From NCBI RefSeq assembly GCF_002305855.1, contig NZ_CP022163.1, positions 3,534,292 through 3,598,291 of the forward strand: a stretch of 64,000 nt of DNA, given 5' to 3'. The position numbers were made by a program, and so were the translations under genes. Source of the DNA: Melittangium boletus DSM 14713. Lineage in GTDB: Bacteria; Myxococcota; Myxococcia; Myxococcales; Myxococcaceae. The notes under the pieces were generated by a model that worked only from the letters and a program-made list of their open reading frames with translations, had not been told where the DNA came from and ran no database searches. This document shows, piece after piece, positions 10,878 to 16,901 of this stretch (its first letter is position 1; every line of letters starts with the position of its first letter).

Positions 10878-11678
10878 ATGACTGACGCTGAACTCCACGC
10901 GCTCCTGCGCACCAACCTGCTGGCCTTCAAGGCCCTTCAAATGCGCACGAGCGCGCTCCAGGGACTGGATGTCCCCGGAGTCCGAGCGTTGTGTCTGGCC
11001 GGAGGCGCCCAGCCCTTCTTCCAGCAACAGGTGCTCTACGCCTGGCCGGGAGCGCTCGGCCCCCAGCTGGACGCGGTGGAAGCGTGGTACCTCGCACGGC
11101 AGGTGCACGCCTGGCGCGTCGGCGTCACTCCGGGTGACACGGACGCGGAGACGGCGCTGACGCGGACGGGCTACCAGCGCGAGGACGGCATGCCCGCCAT
11201 GGGCAGGACGCTCGAATACCACCCCCCGCCGAGTCTTCCCCTGGGCCTCACCCTGGAGCGTCCGGACGACCTGGACGCCGTGATGGCGCTCAACGGGCAG
11301 TGCTACGAGCCCTCGAGCATGGATTTCCTCGACGCGTGGCGCCGGGCCCCCCTGCCCGACGCGCGCATCCACGCCGTGCTGGCGCGAGAGGGAGGCCGGG
11401 CGCTCGCCTGTAGCCTGTCGTTCGAGCACGAGGGGTGCGCGGGCATCTACATGGTGGCCACCCACCCCGACGCGCGCCGCCGGGGCCTGGGCGCCCTGGT
11501 GATGGAGGCGCTGCACGCGGACGCCTTCGCCCGGGGTTGCACCACCGCCGTGCTCCAGGCCTCGGCGCATGGCGTGTCCCTGTACCAGCGGCTCGGCTAC
11601 CGGAGCCTGGGAACGTGGGTCAACTGGGTGCGCCGCGTGCCGGGCATCAGGGCGCCTCCCATGGCAGCTCCAGGGTGA
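10878..11678 (+). CDS. GNAT-family N-acetyltransferase
   Basis: 266 residues starting at the ATG at 10878. The C-terminal half (about 125-255) carries the GNAT core: YMVATHPDARRRGLGALVM matches motif A, with the acetyl-CoA pyrophosphate-binding R-x-x-G-x-G/A signature, and GVSLYQRLGYRSLGT matches motif B. The N-terminal 120 residues are divergent and may be a decayed second GNAT unit. The substrate is unknown. Its 3' end overlaps the convergent histidine kinase gene by 32 bases. Confidence 0.85.
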   Translation: MTDAELHALLRTNLLAFKALQMRTSALQGLDVPGVRALCLAGGAQPFFQQQVLYAWPGALGPQLDAVEAWYLARQVHAWRVGVTPGDTDAETALTRTGYQREDGMPAMGRTLEYHPPPSLPLGLTLERPDDLDAVMALNGQCYEPSSMDFLDAWRRAPLPDARIHAVLAREGGRALACSLSFEHEGCAGIYMVATHPDARRRGLGALVMEALHADAFARGCTTAVLQASAHGVSLYQRLGYRSLGTWVNWVRRVPGIRAPPMAAPG

Positions 11679-13269
11679 AACGCGCGCCGCCCTCCTCGCG
11701 ACGCTCGGCCCACACCCGGCCTCCGTGGGCTTCGGCGGCCCGGCGCGCCAGGTACAGCCCCAGGCCCAGGCCTCCATACGAGCGCGAGGACACCGCCCGG
11801 CCAAAGCGCTCGAAGATGGGCTCCAGCTGCTCCTCCGGAATACCGATGCCCCGGTCCTCCACCCCCACGCGCGCCCGTCCGCCCTCCGCCCGCGCCCACA
11901 CGTCCACCGGTTGGCGCGGGCCGAACTTGAGGGCATTGGCGAGGAAGCTCGACACCACCTGCTCCACCCGCAACCGGTCCCAGTGGCCCACCAGCCCCGG
12001 CGCCACCTCCAGCCGCAGCGCGCACCCCACCGCCTGGGCCTCCGCCTCGAAGCGCTCGCACACCTCGCCCACCAGCTCGCCCAGGTCCACCCGCTCGCGC
12101 GACAGTGGCAACTCGCCCGTGGACAGCAGCGACACGTCCAGCAACGTCTCCACCAACGTGCCCAACCGCCGCACCTGGCGCAGGCTCCGCGCCAACCGCT
12201 CGCCCCAGCCCCGCGAGGCCACGTCGCGCGAGCGCTGCACGAGCGAGCTCAACTGCAACCCCAGCGTGGTGAGCGGCGTGCGCAACTCGTGGGCCGCCAC
12301 GGCGAGGAAGTCATCCCGCAGGCGGATGGCCTCCCGGGCCTCGCGATAGAGCCGCGCGTTCTCCAGGGCCAGCGCCGCGCGGCGCGCCACGTCCTGGCAC
12401 AGCGCCAGGTCCGCCGGAGTGAAGCCCGCCCGGCTCCCCGTGGCGCACAACGTCATCACCCCTTGCGGCCCCAGCCGGCCCAGCAGCGGCACGTGGATGA
12501 CGGAGCGCAGCCCCATGCCGAGCATCACGCGCAGGTGCTCGGGCGAGCGCGCCAGGGTCTCCAGCCAGGACGGATCCACGTCCGGTATCAACCGCGCCTC
12601 GCCCGTGCGCCATACCGCCATGGGCCCCCGGGTGGCGTCCGGCAGCAGGGGAAAGAGCCGGTCCAGCTCGAAGCCCCGCGCCACCCGCTCGGGATCCTCG
12701 TGCGACAGGGCCATCAGCTTGAGCCCGCCGTGCTCGTCGGGGCAGTAGACGAGGCACCAGTCCGCCAGCTCCGGCACCACCAGCCGCACCACTTGCTCCA
12801 ACGTCTCCTGGAACTCCAACGAGCGCGCCAACGCCTCGCCCGCGCGCGCCAGCAGGGAGCGCTCTCCCACCACCCGGGTGTACTCGCGGCGCAGACGGGC
12901 CTGCTCCACCTCGCGCGCCACCGCGGCCGGCAACCGCTCCAGTCCGTCCAGCGGGAAGGAGTCCCGGGCCCCCGCCCGCATCACCTCGCCCGCCGCGTGC
13001 TCACCGCGCCGCGCGGACAGGACGAGCAGCGGCAGGTCCACGCCCGCGGCGCGCAACACGTCCACCGCCGCGCCTGGAGTGAGGCCGGGCACGTCCTCCG
13101 CGCACAGCAGCACCTCCCACGGCCCGAGCGACAGGGCCGCGCGCAACGCCTCCGCCGACGCCACGCCGTGTGACTCGACCTCGAATCCCCCCTGGCGCAG
13201 GACCTCCACTCCCCGCGACAGGTCGCCGGGGCGGGCCTCCACCAACAGGACACGAAGGGTCACCGGCAT
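11647..13269 (-). CDS. Sensor histidine kinase with degenerate receiver and GAF domains
   Basis: 540 residues with no membrane segment. Residues 1-130 look like a receiver domain (LRVLLVEARPGDLSRG), but the phosphoacceptor position reads LLCAEDVPG, with Ala where Asp is expected. A GAF-like domain spans about 170-315. HisKA follows with AVAAHELRTPLTTL (phosphoacceptor His), then HATPase_c with LANALKFGP (N box), VEDRGIGIPEEQLEPIFERF and GGLGLGLYLARRAAEAHGG. It would autophosphorylate in the cytosol in response to a GAF-sensed signal. No partner response regulator is adjacent. Confidence 0.9.
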   Translation of the reverse strand: MPVTLRVLLVEARPGDLSRGVEVLRQGGFEVESHGVASAEALRAALSLGPWEVLLCAEDVPGLTPGAAVDVLRAAGVDLPLLVLSARRGEHAAGEVMRAGARDSFPLDGLERLPAAVAREVEQARLRREYTRVVGERSLLARAGEALARSLEFQETLEQVVRLVVPELADWCLVYCPDEHGGLKLMALSHEDPERVARGFELDRLFPLLPDATRGPMAVWRTGEARLIPDVDPSWLETLARSPEHLRVMLGMGLRSVIHVPLLGRLGPQGVMTLCATGSRAGFTPADLALCQDVARRAALALENARLYREAREAIRLRDDFLAVAAHELRTPLTTLGLQLSSLVQRSRDVASRGWGERLARSLRQVRRLGTLVETLLDVSLLSTGELPLSRERVDLGELVGEVCERFEAEAQAVGCALRLEVAPGLVGHWDRLRVEQVVSSFLANALKFGPRQPVDVWARAEGGRARVGVEDRGIGIPEEQLEPIFERFGRAVSSRSYGGLGLGLYLARRAAEAHGGRVWAERREEGGARFTLELPWEAP

Positions 13270-13273
13270 TCCG

Positions 13274-14446
13274 CTACCGTGCTCCCTCGAGCAGGTGCGC
13301 CTGGGCGGCGGCCACGGCGGCCCCCGGCTCCCGGCGATACCCCGCTCCCGCGAGCGCCCGCTCCACGGCGCCCACCGTGGCCAGCACGTCCGAGGGGCTC
13401 ACCTCATTCATATGGCCCACGCGGAAGTAGCGCGTCTTGAGCTCCGGATGCAGGCCCCCGGCGAGCACCACGCCCTGCTCGCGCACCCGGCCCACGAACG
13501 AGGCGTCCACGCCCTCCGGGTAGTAGAGTGCACTGAGCGTGTGGGCGGCCACGGACTCGGAGACGGGCAGCATGCGCAGGCCGAGCGCGCGCCACGCGGC
13601 CCGGAAGGCGTTGGCCGTGCGGCGGTGCCGCTCGAAGCGCGCCTCCATGCCCTCGCGCAGCAGGTGCCCGAGGCTCACGTCCAGCGCGTACACTAGGTTG
13701 ACGGGTGGCGTGGCGAAGTAGGCAGCGCGCCCGGCTTCATAGGCCTCGTGGATGGGCAGCCACTCGCCGAAGTCCGCGTACAACGAGCGCACCGGCGTGC
13801 GGCGCGCGCGCCACGCGGCCATGGCGCGAGCACTCACGGTGAGCAGCGCCAGCCCCGGCGGCACCCCGAGCGCCTTCTGGCTCGCCGTCAGGTACACGTC
13901 CGCGCCCCAGGCGTCCTGGTGGAACACCTCGCCCGCGGTGGCGCACACCCCGTCCACCACCGACAACACCCCGTGCCGCCCCGCCACCCGCACCAGCGCC
14001 TCCGCCGGCGCGCGCACCCCGGTGCTCGTGTCCACGTGCGTGACGGTCATCACCTTGAAGCGCCCGTCCGCGAGCAACCGCTCCACCTGCTCCGTGTCCG
14101 GCACCTCGCCCGGCGCACACCGCGCCTGCACCACCTCGGCCCCGTAGCGCTCGAGCACCGTGGCCATGCGGTCGCTGAAATAGCCCGTGTTCACCACCAG
14201 CGCGCGCTCACCCGGCTCCACCAGGTTGGCCACCGCCATCTCCATGGCCAGCGTCCCACTGCCCGCCACCACGAAGGGCTGCGCCGAGGGCGCCAGGCAC
14301 ACCTCGCGCAAGCGCCCGAGCGCCCGGCCGAACACGGAGATGAACTCGGGCGACACGTGGCTGGCCGTCTTCGCGCCCAGCGCTCGCATCACCTCGGGGT
14401 GGAACTCCACCGGACCCGGAATCATCAGCAAGTCACGCTCGCTCAT
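13274..14446 (-). CDS. Class V PLP-dependent aminotransferase (alanine-glyoxylate/serine-pyruvate type)
   Basis: 390 residues, typical for the family. It begins MSERDLLMIPGPVEFHPEV, the characteristic N-terminal IPGP motif. Phosphate-binding GSGTLAMEMA lies near residue 63, SVVDGVC holds the PLP-stacking aspartate (about 165), and the Schiff-base lysine is in TASQKALGVPPG (K191). It transfers an amino group between small amino acids and glyoxylate or pyruvate; the exact substrate cannot be read. It is 4 bases upstream of the histidine kinase gene on the same strand, so the two are probably co-transcribed. Confidence 0.92.
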   Translation of the reverse strand: MSERDLLMIPGPVEFHPEVMRALGAKTASHVSPEFISVFGRALGRLREVCLAPSAQPFVVAGSGTLAMEMAVANLVEPGERALVVNTGYFSDRMATVLERYGAEVVQARCAPGEVPDTEQVERLLADGRFKVMTVTHVDTSTGVRAPAEALVRVAGRHGVLSVVDGVCATAGEVFHQDAWGADVYLTASQKALGVPPGLALLTVSARAMAAWRARRTPVRSLYADFGEWLPIHEAYEAGRAAYFATPPVNLVYALDVSLGHLLREGMEARFERHRRTANAFRAAWRALGLRMLPVSESVAAHTLSALYYPEGVDASFVGRVREQGVVLAGGLHPELKTRYFRVGHMNEVSPSDVLATVGAVERALAGAGYRREPGAAVAAAQAHLLEGAR

Positions 14447-14515
14447 GACTCCTGGCCTAACGCGCCAGGGCCTCGGACTCCATGCCGGAGTGGGCGGATG
14501 TCCGAAAACGACAAT

Positions 14516-14543
14516 GCCGGACCCCCCGGAAGAGGGGCCCGGC
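14516..14543 (-). terminator. Hairpin after the M43 protease gene
   Basis: GCCGGACCCC (14516-14525) pairs with GGGGCCCGGC (14534-14543) with one mismatch. On the minus strand it lies 33 bases after the protease stop and is followed by ATTGTCGTTTTC, a weak U-rich tail. It is a plausible terminator between protease and aminotransferase genes. Confidence 0.5.
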
Positions 14544-14575
14544 GTGACGAGGCGTCTATCGCGCCCCGATGTCGG

Positions 14576-15460
14576 CTAGCGGCCGGCGGCGTCCATGCGG
14601 GCGATCTGCCCGGCGGTGAACGAGTTCATGCAGGCGTCGTCGCTGTAGTCCATGAAGTTGGTGATGGGATCCAGACCCGCGGTGGAGCAGGTGTCCCGGC
14701 CCGAGGGACAGCCAGAAGCGGGCGAGGCCTCGGCCGGCGTGTCGCTCACGCTGTCACCCGGGCTGGCACAGCCGCCCTGGAAGGTGTGGTACAGGCCGAC
14801 CCAGTGGCCGACCTCGTGGGTGCCCGTGTCGCCCAGGTTGAAGGGCGCCGCGGAGCCGCCGGGCAGCGAGCTGTGGAGCACCACCACGCCGTCCATCAGC
14901 GGGTTCGCCGTGTAGTCCGAGGGGAAGGTCGCCCAGCCCAGCAGGCCGCCACCCATGCCGTTGGTGTAGAAGTTGAGCGTGCTCTTGCCGCCCTTGTGCA
15001 GCGCCGTCTTCATCGCCCTCTCGGCGGACGAGCCCGGCTGCGCGGTGAACCAGGTGGAGTTGGTGGTGCGGTCCGTGGCGGCCAGCGTGAAGTAGAACGG
15101 CGTGTTCTTGTACGCCGCGTTGAGCACGCTGAGCTGGCTGGAGATCATCGCCGAGGTGATGTCACCGTTGGAGACGCCCGTGCCCTTGTTGATGACGTGG
15201 AAGTAGACGGGGATGTTGACCGAGCCCGCGGCGCGCAGCTCGAAGCGGCGGCCGGCGATCTCCTCATCCACCCGCGCCTGCTCCTCGACGCTCATCCGGC
15301 GCGTCGCGCAACCGCGAGCGTCCGCGGAGGCCTCCGTCTCCTGAGGCGGCTCCACCGGCTCCTTGTTCTCCGGGGCCTGCTGCGCGCAGCCCCCCAGGGA
15401 CACCAGCGCACCGACCACCATGGCGAAACGGCCACTCTTCGACACGAAGCTCCGCGACAT
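14576..15460 (-). CDS. Zinc metalloprotease, M43 (pappalysin/cytophagalysin) family, lipoprotein
   Basis: 294 residues from the ATG at 15460. The N-terminus is a lipoprotein signal with lipobox LVSLGGC, then a low-complexity linker. The catalytic domain has the extended zinc motif [13 protein letters not shown] (HExxHxxGxxH, about residues 214-226) and a Met-turn region [15 protein letters not shown], both typical of M43 metzincins. Cysteines around them ([17 protein letters not shown]) probably form disulfides. It is likely a secreted or surface-anchored endopeptidase used on prey or matrix proteins (inference). A long intergenic region with a palindrome precedes it. Confidence 0.93.
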   Translation of the reverse strand: MSRSFVSKSGRFAMVVGALVSLGGCAQQAPENKEPVEPPQETEASADARGCATRRMSVEEQARVDEEIAGRRFELRAAGSVNIPVYFHVINKGTGVSNGDITSAMISSQLSVLNAAYKNTPFYFTLAATDRTTNSTWFTAQPGSSAERAMKTALHKGGKSTLNFYTNGMGGGLLGWATFPSDYTANPLMDGVVVLHSSLPGGSAAPFNLGDTGTHEVGHWVGLYHTFQGGCASPGDSVSDTPAEASPASGCPSGRDTCSTAGLDPITNFMDYSDDACMNSFTAGQIARMDAAGR

Positions 15461-15552
15461 TCCTGACTCCTCGGAAAGCAGGGGAGCAGCCGAATAACAG
15501 AAAGACAGACAACTCACAAGACAAGGAAATGAGAATTGGAATTGTTTGAGCT

Positions 15553-15570
15553 GCACTTTTCGACAAGTGC
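15553..15570. promoter_or_regulatory. Perfect inverted repeat in divergent promoter region
   Basis: GCACTT-TTCGAC-AAGTGC is a perfect 6+6 inverted repeat in the 223-base gap between the divergent protease and ChaN-like genes, about 93 bases before the protease start. It could be an operator. No confident -35/-10 pair was identified. Confidence 0.35.
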
Positions 15571-15683
15571 CGTCTCGCTTTGAAGACAAACATTGTCGTG
15601 GGTGAGACCATGTGTGTCCAACGTTGAGCGCACCGCGTCCCCGGCCATGGCTCCTGGCCCGGGGGCATGACTGACTCACCCCC

Positions 15684-16673
15684 ATGCGCGCTGATTTCCC
15701 TCTCCTCCTGTTGTCCCTCTCGCTCCCGCTGCTCGGCGGCTGCACCGCGTCCTCCACACCCGGCCGGGAAGTATCACCCCCACCACTCTCCGAGTCCGGT
15801 GACGCCACGCGGCCCCATCCCCTCGTCGGGAAGATCTGGGACACGCGGGCGGGCCGTTTCGTGGACGCGGCCACCCTGGACGAAGCGCTCGCCCAGGCCC
15901 GCTACGTGCTGCTCGGGGAGAAGCACGACAACCCGGAGCACCACCGCCTCCAGGCCGAGCGCGTGCGCGCCCTCACCGCCTCCGGACGCAAGCCCGCGCT
16001 CGCCTTCGAGATGATCGACGCGGAGCAGCAATCCCTCCTCGATGAGACCCGCGCCCGGGCCTCCGGGGATCCCGACGCGATCGCGCGGGCGGTGGACTGG
16101 GAGCACAGCGGCTGGCCGGACTGGACCCTCTACCGTCCCCTCTTCGCCTGGGGCCTGGAGCACGACCTGCCCCTCGTGGGCGCCAACCTGCCCCGTGCCC
16201 TGGTGCGTCAACTCGTCAAGCAGGGCCCCGAGGCGCTGCCCCCCGAGACCCGCGCCCGGCTCGGACTGGACGCGCCCGTGCCGGAGGACGTCGCCCGGGA
16301 GATGCGCGAGGAGATGCGCGAGTCGCATTGCGGCCAGCTCCCCGAATCCCTGCTCGAGCCCATGGCCTTCGCCCAGCGGGCGCGGGACGCCCAGATGGCG
16401 GATCGGCTCTTGAGCACCGCGACGGGCGCGGGAGGCATCCTCATCACCGGCGCGGGCCATGCCCGTACGGATCGGGGCGTCCCCGCGTCCCTCGTCCGGC
16501 GCGAGCCCGGCACCCGGGTGGCGAGCCTCGCCTTCGTGGAGGTGTCTCCCGAGACCCCCGAGCCCCGGAGCTACGCCCTGCCCTATGACTATGTCTGGTT
16601 CACCCCGGCCGTGGAGCGCGAGGACCCCTGCGCGCCGCTACGGGCCGCGCCGGAAAAAGCCCCCGGAAAATAG
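15684..16673 (+). CDS. ChaN-type lipoprotein (haem-binding uptake family)
   Basis: 329 residues. A signal ending in the lipobox LLGGC marks it as a lipoprotein. The domain from about residue 65 carries [13 protein letters not shown] and FEMIDAEQQ, signatures of the ChaN/Cofac_haem_bdg family, and [14 protein letters not shown] near the C-terminus, a second conserved block. ChaN homologues bind haem at the outer membrane and are linked to iron uptake. No TonB receptor or Fur-regulated genes are adjacent here, so the iron role rests on family knowledge only. Confidence 0.85.
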   Translation: MRADFPLLLLSLSLPLLGGCTASSTPGREVSPPPLSESGDATRPHPLVGKIWDTRAGRFVDAATLDEALAQARYVLLGEKHDNPEHHRLQAERVRALTASGRKPALAFEMIDAEQQSLLDETRARASGDPDAIARAVDWEHSGWPDWTLYRPLFAWGLEHDLPLVGANLPRALVRQLVKQGPEALPPETRARLGLDAPVPEDVAREMREEMRESHCGQLPESLLEPMAFAQRARDAQMADRLLSTATGAGGILITGAGHARTDRGVPASLVRREPGTRVASLAFVEVSPETPEPRSYALPYDYVWFTPAVEREDPCAPLRAAPEKAPGK

Positions 16674-16729
16674 GCCGTCAGGTTCAGCGCCGGGGCCGCG
16701 TCTCTCTTCGCATCGGTTCACACAGGTTT

Positions 16730-16867
16730 CGCGTCCGTCCGAAGAGGCCATACACGCCCATTCTCTCAAGGACGCCGGTTCGACTCCGGCTCTCCCGACT
16801 TAAACACCGGGAGATAGCTCAGCGGTAGAGCATGAGACTCCAAGAACGGCTTCCTCACTCGGACGCG
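16730..16867 (+). other. Long imperfect helix formed by the flanks of the permuted tRNA
   Basis: The sequence upstream of the 3' half (16730-16749) can pair with the sequence downstream of the 5' half (16848-16867). CGCGTCCG (16730-16737) pairs perfectly with CGGACGCG (16860-16867). After a 3x3 internal loop, GAAGAGGCC (16741-16749) pairs with GGCTTCCTC (16848-16856) with one mismatch and one G-U. An inner TTC (16761-16763)/GAA (16844-16846) may extend pairing up to the anticodon stem. Such a helix would bring the two halves' loop ends together for cutting and joining. Confidence 0.7.
16763..16843 (+). tRNA. Circularly permuted tRNA-like gene (3' half precedes 5' half), CCA anticodon
   Basis: The 3' half comes first: TCTCA (16764-16768, anticodon 3' stem), variable loop AGGAC, T-arm GCCGG-TTCGACT-CCGGC (16774-16790), acceptor TCTCCCG (16791-16797) and discriminator A. 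A 9-base spacer (16799-16807) follows. Then comes the 5' half: acceptor CGGGAGA (16808-16814), TA at positions 8-9, D-arm GCTC-AGCGGTA-GAGC (16817-16831), and TGAGA (16833-16837) followed by CTCCAA. Every stem pairs perfectly across the halves and the D- and T-loops are canonical. Reordered, it gives a normal 72-base tRNA with anticodon loop CTCCAA plus one base. No matching second copies of the halves lie nearby. A C1-G72 pair and A73 are unusual for tryptophan identity, so charging is uncertain. Confidence 0.85.
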
Positions 16868-16880
16868 TCTTTCTTCCCGC

Positions 16881-16898
16881 CGGGACGCTAACGTCCCG
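16881..16898 (+). promoter_or_regulatory. Hairpin immediately before the M1 peptidase start
   Basis: CGGGACG-CTAA-CGTCCCG is a perfect 7-bp stem ending 3 bases before the ATG at 16902. It occupies the place of the ribosome-binding site, and no Shine-Dalgarno sequence is otherwise visible. It has no U-tract, so it is a weak terminator candidate; it may end or stabilise the tRNA transcript or limit translation of the peptidase. Confidence 0.5.
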
Positions 16899-16901
16899 CG
16901 C

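Noticed and set aside
15540..15620. Sigma-54 promoter upstream of the M43 protease
   Set aside because: The GGCAC element is followed by the wrong spacing and no clear TTGC element.
16763..16843. The tRNA halves as a tmRNA or permuted tmRNA
   Set aside because: The D-arm is complete, no tag-peptide frame or pseudoknots are near, and the total length is far too small.
16660..16900. Two separate tRNAs each split by an intron
   Set aside because: No matching 5' half lies upstream of 16761 and no matching 3' half lies downstream of 16844 in the surrounding sequence.
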